This document shows positions 1 through 8,896 of a stretch of 49,567 nt of DNA, in pieces; the stretch's first letter is position 1, and every line of letters starts with the position of its first letter. The position numbers and the translations under genes were made by a program. The notes beneath the pieces are model-generated. The model did not search any database. It was not told the origin of the DNA and saw only the letters and a list, made by a program, of their open reading frames with translations. The stretch comes from an uncultured Erysipelotrichaceae bacterium (GTDB lineage: Bacteria; Bacillota_I; Bacilli_A; RFN20; CAG-826), in assembly GCA_900317165.1 (NCBI GenBank), contig ONFU01000002.1, positions 1-49,567 on the forward strand. Direction: 5' to 3'.

Positions 1-10
1 AGGGTTGCGT

Positions 11-3000
11 ATGAACAAGAAAATGGAAGGCTTTCTCCGCTCCTTAGGTTTAAACGACTTCAGTCGTTTTGATATGGATTTCAGCTTGGTGGCCATGGAT
101 GAATACGAAAAGGGAAAGGTCAACATGATGATCGAAAAGGACTCATTATGGGACTTCGACCTTTTGGATGATTTCATTTATGGACTTAGCTCCATCCAAT
201 ACCCATACACGATCCGTTTCTTTTATCCAAACGGAGAAGCTACCGTCGATGACTTTGCCCCTCTTTTTGAAGCGTGGTATGTCAAGAATTTCTACGTCCC
301 CGTTTCCTTTAGGTTCGGTCCGATCGAAATCAATACGATCGAAATCGATTACGAAAGCGAAAAGATGAAAGAGGATATTTCTCCGCGCATCGCTGATTTC
401 CGCGAAGTTCTTTCATTAATAAACTACAAAATCAAAATCGTCGAAGTTATAAAACCAACCCCAAAAGAAGAAAAACAGGCTACCCCTGTATCAACTATTG
501 AAGAAGAACAGCCCAAAGAAATTGAGGAACCTCTTATTGAATCGGGGGAGCCTTTCGAAGAAAAAGAGAGTAGTCCTACCTTAGACGAATTCAAAGAAGA
601 GCCTCAAGTAGAAGTAACTGAAGAAGTCGAAGACTCTACGCCTATTGAGGAAAAGGAAGAGGAACTTCCTCCTATGCCTTCCCAAGAAGAACTTGAACTC
701 ATGGAGTCCGAAGTTGAAGAAGAGGATTATTCCTATGAACCTTCCGAGAATGAAGAAGCAGAAGGAAGCGTTGACTCCTCATATTACGAAGATGAAGACG
801 AAAAAGAGGAGTTAACCGGCGAAGAGATGATTCGTCAAGACGCCGAAAGAGAACAAAGGCTTGGCGAAGAACATATCCTCGAAGAGCAGGAAAGGAACCT
901 TCACGAATGGGAAGAAGCCCAAAGAAGGGCTAGGGTTTTCAAAAAAGGCGATTATGAAGTCTATGATTCGATAGACGATATCTTTGCCCTTGAAGGCAAT
1001 CACAATGTGGACTTTGTCGGCGAGGTCTTCTCCGTCGATCCTCGTCTAACTAAACGCGGAAAACAAATGAACCGCATCGGCGTATCCGATGGGAAAAACG
1101 CGATTGTCGTATCCGTTATGTCTTCTCCAGGTCTACCTCCTGAGAAGGTTGCTTCAATCGCCAAAGGAACCAGGGTCCGTATTAGAGGCGGTCTCGATGA
1201 AGATTCTTACAACCATCAGAAGACCATTTTCTGCCATTTCCTTAACGAACTTCCTCCAAAGGAGATGCGTGAAGACCCAGAACCCATCAAGCGCGTTGAG
1301 CTCCATCTTCACACAAAGATGTCAACCATGGATGGCGTTTCCGAAATCGGTGACTATGTCAAACTCGCCAAACACATGGGGATGACTGCGATTGCCGTTA
1401 CGGACCATGGCTCGTTGCAATCTCTTCCTGCCGCTCAGGAAGCCTGTGCCAAAGCCGGGATAAAACCGATTTATGGCGTTGAGGTTTACATGGTTGACCT
1501 TGCCCAAAAATACATCACCAACCCTTCGGAAATTCCCTTAAAAGACGCGAAATATTGCGTATTCGATACCGAAACCACGGGCCTCGTTCCCCGTTTTGAC
1601 CGCGTAGTCGAATTTGGCGGTCTCGTCGTACAAAACGGACAAGTCATCCGTCAATGGAACACCTATATCGACCCAAAGATTCCGATGAGCGAAGGTTCAA
1701 AATTAATCAACCACATCACCGACGATATGCTTGAAGGCCAACCATCAGAAGAAGAAATCCTTCCGAAGATTTTGGAAATGTTCGAAGGCTGCATCCTCGT
1801 CGCCCATAACGCGACGTTCGATATCGGCTTTATCAATGCCGCTTTGGAAAGGCACGGATATCCTCCGATCTCCAATCCGATTATCGATACCCTTGCCTTG
1901 TCACATTATCTCTTCCCAGAGAAAGCCGTCCATAACGAAGGCGCGATGCTTAGGCATTTAGGCCTCAACATCTATAACAAAGACGATGCTCATGAAGCTA
2001 TTTATGACGCAAGCAAGCTTAATGAAGGCTGGCAATCGATTTTGACGATGCTCGAAGAGCAAAAGCCGGGCATTAGACATTGCGATTTGGCTTCCTTGAC
2101 GGTTCCAAAACCAGATGAAAGCATCAAAGATAGCGACCCCGTGCTTTATAAAAAGCAATTTGATGCCTTCCATGGCTATGTTGGTCACTTACGTGAAAAA
2201 CACGCTACTGTCCTTGTTAAAAACGCTGCCGGTCTTCGCGCCGTAAATAAAATTATCTCCCTCGGGGAAACCGATTATCTTTCTGGCAGTCCGCTTTTGC
2301 CAAGAACCCCACGCGATTTGTTAAATGAACTCCACGAGAACATCTTGATTGGTTCCGCTTGCCAAAATGGCGAAATCTTCGACATGGCTCAATCGGAATC
2401 CGTCGAGACGCTTGCCAAAGCAATGGAATTCTATGATTTCATCGAGATACAACCTTTGTCTTGCTACTCAAATCTTTTGAACATGGGAGAAATCCGTTCC
2501 AAGGAGCAGTTGCTTGAGATTCTAAATAGCATTATCCAAGCCGCGAAACTCGCGGGAAAACCAGTGGTTGCGACCGGCGACTGCCATTATGTGAACCCGG
2601 AGGATAAATTGATCCGCGACGTTTATATCACGGCTCAGGCTATCGGAAAAAGAAACCACCCATTATGGAAGACAAGGCGCAACAACATGCCTTGGTTCGA
2701 TAACCCCGACCAACACCTACGCTCCACCGCTGAAATGATCGCTGACTTCGCCCCATGGCTTGGTGAAGAATATGCCAGAGAGATAGTCGTCACCAATTCC
2801 AATTTGATCGCTGACCAAATCGGAACCGATGCCATTCCCGTTTCCAAGGATACCTTTACTCCGAACGAGAATCTCCCGAATTCCGAAAAGATTTTGCGTG
2901 ATTTATGCGAGAAGAATTTCCAAGACCGTTATGGCGGCAACCCTGATCCCGAAGTCCAAAAGAGGGTCGCCGAAGTCCACGAACGCCTTTCACGTGAACT

Positions 3001-4804
3001 CTCCGGTATTATCGATCACGGCTATGCCGTCACTTACTATATTGCCCATTGCTTAATCAAAATGGCCGCGGAGGAACCTGAGCATTATATCGTCGGTTCC
3101 CGTGGTTCGGTTGGCTCTTCCTTTGCCGCGACTATGGCGGATATCACAGAGGTCAACCCATTGCCCCCGCATTATAGATGCCCAAAATGCCATTATTTCG
3201 AATGGGGCGATACCACCAAATATAAATCTGGCTTCGATATGCCCGATAAGGAATGCCCACATTGCCATGAAAAACTTGAGGCCAACGGACAAAACATCCC
3301 CTTCCAAACCTTCCTTGGATTCAACGCCGAAAAAGTTCCTGATATCGACCTCAACTTCGAGGATGAAAGCCAGCATAAGGCCCATAATTACACCAAGATA
3401 TTGCTTGGCGCAAACAAGGTCTTCCGCGCCGGAACAATCGAAAAGGTTGCCGAGAAAACCGCCTACGGATACGTTAAACACTATTATGAAGTTCGCGGCA
3501 AAGACCCGAATGAATTAAATGGGCAATGGATTAATTTCCTTGCTTCCAAAGTGGAAGGCGTCAAGAGGACGACGGGACAGCATCCAGGCGGCATCGTCGT
3601 CGTTCCAAAAGAACATGATGTCACCGATTTCACGGCTATCCAGCATCCTGCCGACGATTTGAATTCCGAATGGCTTACAACCCATTATGATTATCGTTCC
3701 ATGCACGATGAGCTTTTGAAACTGGATATTTTGGGACACGTCGACCCAATGGCCATGCGTTATTATCGTGACCTTACCAAGGTTCCGATTGAGAGTATTC
3801 CGATGAACGACCCACGCGTTCTTTCCCTTTTCGTTTCGCCAAAGGAATTGAACCTCCATGAGAATTATCTCGGTTTGCAAACCGGGGCCCTTGCGATTCC
3901 TGAATTCGGAACGCGTCTTGCCCAGCAGATGCTTAATGTCGCTTCGCCAAGAACCTTCAACGATTTGCTTATCATTTCCGGTTTGGCTCACGGAACCAAC
4001 GTTTGGAGCGGCAACGCCGAAGATCTCATCACTTCCGGCACAACCGACATCAACGGCGTCATCGGATGCCGTGACGATATCATGACCTACCTTATCGCCG
4101 CTGGTATCGATAATGGTGTTGCCTTCAAAATCATGGAAACCGTCCGTAAGGGCAATTTCCGTAAGAAAGAAGAGGAATTCCTTCCGATCATGAGAGAAGC
4201 GGGCATTCCTGAATGGTATATCGAATCCTGCAGGAAGATCGCTTATCTCTTCCCACGTGGCCACGCGACCGCTTACGTCATGATGGCCGTGCGTGTCGCT
4301 TGGTTCAAACTCTATTATCCCCTTGAATTCTATTCCGTCTTCTTCTCAATCCGCAGTGACGACTGGGATATCGAGACGATGATCGCGGGAGAAGAAGCCA
4401 TCAAGACCAAACTCAATGAGCTTAATGGCAGGAGAAACGATAGGGCAAAACCTTTGTCCAATAAGGAAATCAATATCCTGGCGACTTTGACCGTCGCTTT
4501 GGAAATGGTCGAACGCGGATATAGTTTCTCTAACATCTCCCTTTATAAGTCTGACGGTAAGATGTTTATCCCTGACCATTACAATAAATGCCTCATCCCC
4601 CCATTCTCGGTCATCGATGGATGCGGTGTTGCCGCCGGCAACAGCGTGGTCGAAGCTAGGAACGACGGAAAGCCTTTCCTTTCTAAGGAGGATTTGCTCG
4701 CTAGGACCAAATTATCGCGTACAAACGTCGACGATTTGATCAATAAAGGCGGTATGGAGCCTCTTCGTGATAGAAATCAGATGTCTCTATTTGAATTCCT
4801 CTAA
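11..4804 (+). CDS. polC: DNA polymerase III alpha subunit, PolC type
   Basis: Replicative polymerase of low-GC Gram-positives; synthesises DNA at the fork and carries its own 3'-5' proofreading exonuclease. Visible in order: N-terminal domain (about 1-150), a Glu-rich low-complexity stretch (about 150-310), OB fold (about 333-420), PHP domain split around the exonuclease (LHLHT near 432, VTDHGSL), DEDDh exonuclease (FDTETTG near 518, HNATFDIGF), polymerase core with a Cys4 zinc cluster (CPKC...CPHC, about 1058-1090), catalytic PDIDLNF near 1110 and FPRGHATAYV near the C-terminus. At 1597 aa it is about 150 residues longer than the roughly 1440 aa of B. subtilis PolC, and the acidic stretch accounts for the excess. 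I chose the ATG at 11 (AGGG at 1-4 as partial SD); an in-frame TTG at 5 is possible and the window edge hides anything upstream. Family assignment is certain. Confidence 0.97.
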   Translation: MNKKMEGFLRSLGLNDFSRFDMDFSLVAMDEYEKGKVNMMIEKDSLWDFDLLDDFIYGLSSIQYPYTIRFFYPNGEATVDDFAPLFEAWYVKNFYVPVSFRFGPIEINTIEIDYESEKMKEDISPRIADFREVLSLINYKIKIVEVIKPTPKEEKQATPVSTIEEEQPKEIEEPLIESGEPFEEKESSPTLDEFKEEPQVEVTEEVEDSTPIEEKEEELPPMPSQEELELMESEVEEEDYSYEPSENEEAEGSVDSSYYEDEDEKEELTGEEMIRQDAEREQRLGEEHILEEQERNLHEWEEAQRRARVFKKGDYEVYDSIDDIFALEGNHNVDFVGEVFSVDPRLTKRGKQMNRIGVSDGKNAIVVSVMSSPGLPPEKVASIAKGTRVRIRGGLDEDSYNHQKTIFCHFLNELPPKEMREDPEPIKRVELHLHTKMSTMDGVSEIGDYVKLAKHMGMTAIAVTDHGSLQSLPAAQEACAKAGIKPIYGVEVYMVDLAQKYITNPSEIPLKDAKYCVFDTETTGLVPRFDRVVEFGGLVVQNGQVIRQWNTYIDPKIPMSEGSKLINHITDDMLEGQPSEEEILPKILEMFEGCILVAHNATFDIGFINAALERHGYPPISNPIIDTLALSHYLFPEKAVHNEGAMLRHLGLNIYNKDDAHEAIYDASKLNEGWQSILTMLEEQKPGIRHCDLASLTVPKPDESIKDSDPVLYKKQFDAFHGYVGHLREKHATVLVKNAAGLRAVNKIISLGETDYLSGSPLLPRTPRDLLNELHENILIGSACQNGEIFDMAQSESVETLAKAMEFYDFIEIQPLSCYSNLLNMGEIRSKEQLLEILNSIIQAAKLAGKPVVATGDCHYVNPEDKLIRDVYITAQAIGKRNHPLWKTRRNNMPWFDNPDQHLRSTAEMIADFAPWLGEEYAREIVVTNSNLIADQIGTDAIPVSKDTFTPNENLPNSEKILRDLCEKNFQDRYGGNPDPEVQKRVAEVHERLSRELSGIIDHGYAVTYYIAHCLIKMAAEEPEHYIVGSRGSVGSSFAATMADITEVNPLPPHYRCPKCHYFEWGDTTKYKSGFDMPDKECPHCHEKLEANGQNIPFQTFLGFNAEKVPDIDLNFEDESQHKAHNYTKILLGANKVFRAGTIEKVAEKTAYGYVKHYYEVRGKDPNELNGQWINFLASKVEGVKRTTGQHPGGIVVVPKEHDVTDFTAIQHPADDLNSEWLTTHYDYRSMHDELLKLDILGHVDPMAMRYYRDLTKVPIESIPMNDPRVLSLFVSPKELNLHENYLGLQTGALAIPEFGTRLAQQMLNVASPRTFNDLLIISGLAHGTNVWSGNAEDLITSGTTDINGVIGCRDDIMTYLIAAGIDNGVAFKIMETVRKGNFRKKEEEFLPIMREAGIPEWYIESCRKIAYLFPRGHATAYVMMAVRVAWFKLYYPLEFYSVFFSIRSDDWDIETMIAGEEAIKTKLNELNGRRNDRAKPLSNKEINILATLTVALEMVERGYSFSNISLYKSDGKMFIPDHYNKCLIPPFSVIDGCGVAAGNSVVEARNDGKPFLSKEDLLARTKLSRTNVDDLINKGGMEPLRDRNQMSLFEFL

Positions 4805-4819
4805 AGAGAAGGCTATACT
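4791..4819 (+). promoter_or_regulatory. Promoter for tRNA-Pro inside the end of polC
   Basis: TTGAAT at 4791-4796, 17-base spacer, TATACT at 4814-4819, about 25 bases before the tRNA. The -35 lies within the last codons of polC. A short GCGGA-GAAA-TCCGC hairpin (4827-4840) followed by TTT lies between the -10 and the tRNA and may be a weak polC terminator or a leader stem. Confidence 0.55.
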
Positions 4820-4843
4820 TTCCGCCGCGGAGAAATCCGCTTT

Positions 4844-4920
4844 CGGGACGTAGCACAGCTTGGTAGTGCGCCTGGTTCGGGACCAGGAGGTCGCGGGTTC
4901 GAACCCCGCCGTTCCGACCA
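4844..4920 (+). tRNA. tRNA-Pro (anticodon CGG)
   Basis: Full cloverleaf: acceptor CGGGACG pairs with CGTTCCG (one G-U), anticodon stem CCTGG/CCAGG with loop TTCGGGA, T-arm GGTTCGAACCC and encoded CCA. Reads CCG codons, so the genome carries the C34 isoacceptor that strongly reduced genomes usually lack. Confidence 0.95.
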
Positions 4921-4931
4921 TCGAATTAATG

Positions 4932-4959
4932 ACCACCGAAGCGATTCGGTGGTTTTTCC
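4932..4959 (+). terminator. Rho-independent terminator after tRNA-Pro
   Basis: ACCACCGAA-GCGA-TTCGGTGGT perfect 9-bp stem followed by TTTTCCTTT. Confidence 0.85.
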
Positions 4960-5007
4960 TTTGGAAACGTGAAAGGAAGTACGATAATTAATTCGATGGG
5001 AGAAATT

Positions 5008-5547
5008 ATGGATAAAGAAGAAATCAGGGAATATCTTAGAAAAGGGAATTTGAAATTCACTGGCTCACCTATTGCTAGCCTCCATGTCGATGAATCTCTA
5101 AGGGAATACCTCGTTGAAAATGGACAGCACCCTTATGCGATTGTCGTCGCCTGTTCTGATTCAAGGGTGAATGTTGAAGCTGTCTTTTCCGCTTCGTTAG
5201 GCGACATATTCGTTATCCGTAGTGCCGGGAACGTTGTCCTTGATGGCGAACTTTCTTCCATCGCTTATGCCGTTAAACACCTTCATTGCCATTATGTTCT
5301 CGTTTTGGGCCATACCCATTGTGGGGCGGTCGATTCCGCGTTGAAAGGTGTTGATGAAGAAGAACTCCGTCCTTTGCTTGATGACGTCAAAGCCGCGATC
5401 AAGGAAGAAGTAGATCCTAGGAAAGCAGAAATCCTCAACGTCCGTTATGAAATGAATAAAATAAAGAAGGCGATCAAAACAGAAGGTTTGACGGTCGATG
5501 GGGCGGTTTATGATATCCTCACAGGCTCCGTTGAATTTTTGGATTAG
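5008..5547 (+). CDS. Beta-class carbonic anhydrase
   Basis: Interconverts CO2 and bicarbonate, supplying bicarbonate to carboxylases; cytosolic, with no signal peptide. The 179-aa protein has the beta-CA zinc site: Cys49 and Asp51 in CSDSR (49-53) and His102/Cys105 in GHTHCGA. Length is typical of the short, prokaryotic beta-CA clade. I chose the ATG at 5008 because GGGAG lies five bases before it; in-frame starts at 4969 and 4996 lack a well-placed SD and would run into the tRNA terminator region. It lies between two tRNA genes and is probably monocistronic. Beta-CA paralogues lacking anhydrase activity exist, but all zinc ligands are present here. Confidence 0.93.
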   Translation: MDKEEIREYLRKGNLKFTGSPIASLHVDESLREYLVENGQHPYAIVVACSDSRVNVEAVFSASLGDIFVIRSAGNVVLDGELSSIAYAVKHLHCHYVLVLGHTHCGAVDSALKGVDEEELRPLLDDVKAAIKEEVDPRKAEILNVRYEMNKIKKAIKTEGLTVDGAVYDILTGSVEFLD

Positions 5548-5566
5548 GTCCATTTAACAAAAACTA

Positions 5567-5596
5567 TTGGATAAAAAGATTCGCCTCTCCTATAAT
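5567..5596 (+). promoter_or_regulatory. Promoter for tRNA-Arg(CCU)
   Basis: TTGGAT at 5567-5572, 18-base spacer, consensus TATAAT at 5591-5596, about 10 bases before the mature tRNA end. Confidence 0.6.
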
Positions 5597-5606
5597 TACG
5601 CCGCTT

Positions 5607-5683
5607 GCGCTTGTAGCTCAGCTGGACAGAGCATCTCCCTCCTAAGGAGAGGGTCGCACGTTCGAATCGTGTCAAGCGCGCCA
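5607..5683 (+). tRNA. tRNA-Arg (anticodon CCU)
   Basis: Acceptor GCGCTTG/CAAGCGC, anticodon stem TCTCC/GGAGA with loop CTCCTAA, T-arm ACGTTCGAATCGT and encoded CCA. Reads AGG. Confidence 0.95.
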
Positions 5684-5694
5684 TAGAATATTCG

Positions 5695-5728
5695 GGATTG
5701 ACGCAAATTGTCAGTCCTTTTTTGTTCT
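5695..5728 (+). terminator. Terminator after tRNA-Arg(CCU)
   Basis: GGATTGAC-(8-base loop)-GTCAGTCC stem with one G-U pair, followed by a T-rich run from 5718. Confidence 0.8.
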
Positions 5729-5786
5729 TTTTTAAGGTGTTGAAAAGGCTTCAAATAATGTAATAATGTCCTCGAGGTATATTCGC

Positions 5787-7601
5787 ATGAAAAAAGAAGA
5801 CATCGAAAGATATTTGAAAAATGGCTATTGCCTTTTGAAAGAAGACGACAAAGCAATCGAGGACTATGACAAAGTCAAATTGGTTGAATTTGATGCCAAG
5901 AAAATCCAAGAAAACATCCGTTACGGCGTCCATGAGTTAATCACGAAAATCAAGAAAAAAGATAACGAGCTTCTCTTGGCTAAATATTGTGAAAAATACC
6001 ACATCACTCCTGAAGATATTTTGCGGCGTTTTGAACTAGAAAACGCAAAAGAAGATGGTTTCGATTACGATGACATCTATGCATGGAGTTATTCGGTAAA
6101 CATTGAAGGAATAATCTCGCCGGATCTAAGTGAAAAGTCGTTGCAAGATTATACGGATGTCACTGATTATTTGTTTGAAAACAATGATCACTTGGTTAGG
6201 CATTGTATTAGAAGAATAAGGAGCATGGATTCTGACAAACCGCAAAAAGAATGGGAAAAATTGAACTCATTTTTGAAGGATGTTATAGAACAGAACAAAT
6301 TGCCTAGAAATCTAAGAAAATATAAAGACAGCACTCTATCCGAGTTTGTTTTAGCAATGCAATCGGCTTCTTATTTTGATATTGAAACGGATATGGATTT
6401 CAAATCATTTTATTGCAAAAATGTTGAAAGCCTTGCCAATAAAGGGGATTGCGCTTGTATGAGATTGCTTGGCTACAACTATTATGAAGGCGACGGTGGT
6501 TTCCCCCTTGATCCGAAGCTTTCATTATATTGGTTAGAAAAAGCATATAACGTATCCCAAGATCCCGAAATAGCTAGAACGATTGGTTACATCTATTACT
6601 ATGGCAGAACAACGAACGGAATTCCTCAAGGGGACAAAGCGTTTCAATATTTCGCGATAGGACATTTAGCGGGCGGGTATTTCGAAGCCACGTATAAATT
6701 AGCGGATTGCTATTTAAAAGGATACGGAACCCCAATAAACCAACAAGCCGCTTTTAATCTCGTTAGCAGTATCTATGGCGAAACAAGAACCTATTATTTA
6801 TTAGGCGACGACAGTAAATTCGCTGATGTTGCTTTAAGACTCGGCTCCTATTATAAGGATGGAGTATTCGTCGAAAAGGATTTGGCAAAGGCTCAGACTT
6901 ATTTGTTAGAAGCTAGAGATGCGATCAAAACACGTTTATCCCATATTGATTACGTAGGCGATAAAAGCGTTGCCTTAGGTATCTCCAAAACTTTAAGCGC
7001 GGTGGAAAACGAGATTGGAATAAAAGATAGGGTAATAGTAGGAAAAGGCTATGATTTGCCTGATACAAAAGAGGGCTTTGCAAATCTGAACATTAAATTG
7101 AAAATGCCCGAAGAAGGTGTGATTGAAATAATTATCAAAACTAAAAAAGAAGACACAAAATACATGTTTTCTCTTTGGGAATGCATTTCTTATTGCGAAA
7201 GAGCAGAGTCTATGAAAATCATCCTTAAAGGGGTCTTCTTGACCAAAGAAGAGTTTGAAACGACCTTTAATAAAAAATGGAACACGATAGAGTTTTATGG
7301 AAGGGAAGTATATTTTTACAGGAACGAAGATAGTTGGGCAATGACAAGGGCGGAGCACATCATCTTCATTCCTAAGAAAATCAAAAAACTTGGAAAGGAT
7401 TATAAAATTGCCACCGTTGAATTCTATCCTGGCTCAAAACAATATGATTATTATTGTGATTTCGATGCGGAGGTAGGAAACGAAGTTTTCGTTTATTCGA
7501 ACGGCGAAAAGAAAATGGTCCGCGTTGTTTCCGTCAGAGATGTTTATGAAGATCAGCTTCCGTTGCCGCTTGATAAATTTTTCAAGATCTTCAGGCGTTA
7601 G
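5787..7601 (+). CDS. Sel1-like repeat protein with C-terminal beta-rich domain
   Basis: 604-aa cytosolic protein without signal peptide. The middle (about 220-400) carries degenerate Sel1-like/TPR-type helical repeats, recognisable by LLGYNYYEGDG, IGYIYYYGR, LADCYLKGYG and LGSYYKDG spaced about 36-40 residues apart. Such solenoids bind partner proteins. The N-terminal 200 residues are Lys/Glu-rich and unrecognised. The C-terminus (about 540-600, YDYYCDFDAEVGNEVFVY...PLPLDKFFKI) resembles a small beta domain recurring at the ends of unrelated Firmicute proteins; its role is unknown to me. I chose the ATG at 5787 because GAGG lies nine bases upstream; an ATG at 5766 lacks an SD. Monocistronic and more A+T-rich than its neighbours. 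The repeat call is good; the biological role is not known. Confidence 0.75.
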   Translation: MKKEDIERYLKNGYCLLKEDDKAIEDYDKVKLVEFDAKKIQENIRYGVHELITKIKKKDNELLLAKYCEKYHITPEDILRRFELENAKEDGFDYDDIYAWSYSVNIEGIISPDLSEKSLQDYTDVTDYLFENNDHLVRHCIRRIRSMDSDKPQKEWEKLNSFLKDVIEQNKLPRNLRKYKDSTLSEFVLAMQSASYFDIETDMDFKSFYCKNVESLANKGDCACMRLLGYNYYEGDGGFPLDPKLSLYWLEKAYNVSQDPEIARTIGYIYYYGRTTNGIPQGDKAFQYFAIGHLAGGYFEATYKLADCYLKGYGTPINQQAAFNLVSSIYGETRTYYLLGDDSKFADVALRLGSYYKDGVFVEKDLAKAQTYLLEARDAIKTRLSHIDYVGDKSVALGISKTLSAVENEIGIKDRVIVGKGYDLPDTKEGFANLNIKLKMPEEGVIEIIIKTKKEDTKYMFSLWECISYCERAESMKIILKGVFLTKEEFETTFNKKWNTIEFYGREVYFYRNEDSWAMTRAEHIIFIPKKIKKLGKDYKIATVEFYPGSKQYDYYCDFDAEVGNEVFVYSNGEKKMVRVVSVRDVYEDQLPLPLDKFFKIFRR

Positions 7602-7651
7602 CTAGAAAAGGGAATAAACAACCGCAATAAAGAACACCACAAAAAGACATT

Positions 7652-7686
7652 CCCACCCCTCAAGATCGGGTGGGTTTTCTTTCTTT
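7652..7686 (+). terminator. Terminator after the Sel1-repeat gene
   Basis: CCCACCC-(9-base loop)-GGGTGGG followed by TTTTCTTTCTTTTT. Confidence 0.85.
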
Positions 7687-7748
7687 TTATGCAAATGTTT
7701 GAGATTTGCTTAGTTTTTGGAAAATATAGATTTTTATTACGAAAACCT

Positions 7749-7789
7749 TGCGGAAACCGCATATTTATACCAATGCAACCGATAGTTGC
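7749..7789. promoter_or_regulatory. Two inverted repeats upstream of the XRE gene, possible operators
   Basis: TGCGG-AAA-CCGCA (7749-7761) and GCAAC-CGATA-GTTGC (7775-7789) lie immediately upstream of the putative -35 of the downstream regulator gene. Their position fits operators for autoregulation, but they are not matches to each other and binding is inference. Confidence 0.35.
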
Positions 7790-7793
7790 GCAT

Positions 7794-7823
7794 TTGCAAA
7801 CTAGATTAGGTGGTCGATAATAT
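7794..7823 (+). promoter_or_regulatory. Promoter of the XRE-membrane protein gene
   Basis: TTGCAA at 7794-7799 with GATAAT at 7816-7821 (16-base spacer) or TAATAT at 7818 (18-base spacer). The 5' leader would be about 45 bases, ending in a consensus AGGAGG at 7858-7863. Confidence 0.5.
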
Positions 7824-7871
7824 GTCCGCAACCGAAAAATAAGGGCGTTCATTCGTTAGGAGGACAAGAGT

Positions 7872-8831
7872 ATGAATATTGAAATCGCAAACCGCCTTGT
7901 GGGATTAAGGAAGAAAGCCGGCCTCTCACAGGAAGAACTCGCGGATAAGTTAGGCTTATCGCGTCAGGCGGTATCCAAATGGGAACGCGCAGAAGCAAGC
8001 CCAGATACCGATAACCTTATCTGTTTGGCAAAGCTTTATGGAGTGTCGTTGGATGATCTCCTAAACACGGACGCGGATATTGATGAAATCGCCCGCAACG
8101 TCAGAGAGAAAAACGAAGAGGAGAAGTCTGAAGCCGAACAGCCTAAACAAGAGGAAAAACAAGACTCTGAAAGCGTTGAAGCGGAGGAAGTCAAACCTGA
8201 GGACGTTCCCCATAAGAAGGGTGCCGATGTCAACATGAGTCATGGACGCATCCACCTTAGCGACGGAAAAGACTCCATTACCATTGAGCCTGGTACCGTC
8301 CATATCCATGCGAATAAAAAAGATGATGATGACGACGATGACGACGATGACGATTGCGACGAAGATGAAAACGTCGAAGTCGAAGTCGATGAAAATGGTG
8401 AACGCCGTTACCGCGTTCATGGGGTCGATATCACTGAAGAAAGAAAAAAGCCTCTTCTTATCACTATCTTCTCCGGTGGAACAATGATTCTTCTTGGACT
8501 CATCGCTTTCCTCGTTGCCGGGCTGACTTGGACCGAAGGAAGCCTTGGATGGGTTCTAGGCTGGACGTTTATTCTTGATGGAATCTGGATCGCCTCCATG
8601 GTTGAATCCATCGTTAGACACAGGTTTACCCATTTCGCCTATCCGATTCTTGTAGTCTCCGCTTATTGCAAACTTGGTTTCCTCGGAGCTCATTATGGAT
8701 TCCCGGGATTCGGATTCTATTGGTTCCTCTTCATCACCATTCCTATCTTCTATTTGATGTTCGGGCCAATCGACAAAGCAATTCGTGATCGCGAAAGGCG
8801 CGCCAAAGACAGAGTCATCGATGCCAAATAA
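7872..8831 (+). CDS. XRE-family HTH regulator with poly-Asp linker and membrane domain
   Basis: 319 aa. Residues 1-65 are a Cro/C1-type helix-turn-helix (LRKKAGLSQEELADKLGLSR, then QAVSKWERAEASPD). A Glu/Lys-rich linker follows, then a segment with HIHANKK and an uninterrupted run of eleven Asp (about 153-163), then DCDEDENVEVEVDENG. The C-terminal 120 residues form about four hydrophobic segments with Gly- and aromatic-rich loops, so the DNA-binding head is probably tethered to the membrane. SD AGGAGG eight bases before the ATG. Firmicutes often fuse HTH_3 domains to membrane domains, giving sensor-regulators of unknown input. The Asp run could bind divalent cations, which is speculation. 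Monocistronic, facing a convergent gene. Confidence 0.8.
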   Translation: MNIEIANRLVGLRKKAGLSQEELADKLGLSRQAVSKWERAEASPDTDNLICLAKLYGVSLDDLLNTDADIDEIARNVREKNEEEKSEAEQPKQEEKQDSESVEAEEVKPEDVPHKKGADVNMSHGRIHLSDGKDSITIEPGTVHIHANKKDDDDDDDDDDDCDEDENVEVEVDENGERRYRVHGVDITEERKKPLLITIFSGGTMILLGLIAFLVAGLTWTEGSLGWVLGWTFILDGIWIASMVESIVRHRFTHFAYPILVVSAYCKLGFLGAHYGFPGFGFYWFLFITIPIFYLMFGPIDKAIRDRERRAKDRVIDAK

Positions 8832-8846
8832 GCCGATACATGTATG

Positions 8847-8885
8847 AAAAAAAGTCCTCAGGCAATTTGCCCGAGGACTTTTTGA
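8847..8885. terminator. Bidirectional terminator between convergent genes
   Basis: AAAAGTCCTC...GAGGACTTTT with an inner GGCAA/TTGCC stem, flanked by A-run and T-run, so it can serve both the XRE gene and the minus-strand nucleotidyltransferase. Confidence 0.85.
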
Positions 8886-8896
8886 TTAAGCAGGGA

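Noticed and set aside
3515-4264. 249-aa minus-strand open frame within polC
   Set aside because: It lies wholly antisense to the conserved polymerase core and has no SD or promoter; a shadow of polC codon usage.
8313-8360. GAT/GAC-rich run as a DNA simple repeat
   Set aside because: It encodes the in-frame Asp run of the XRE-membrane protein and mixes GAT and GAC irregularly, so a separate repeat feature is not justified.
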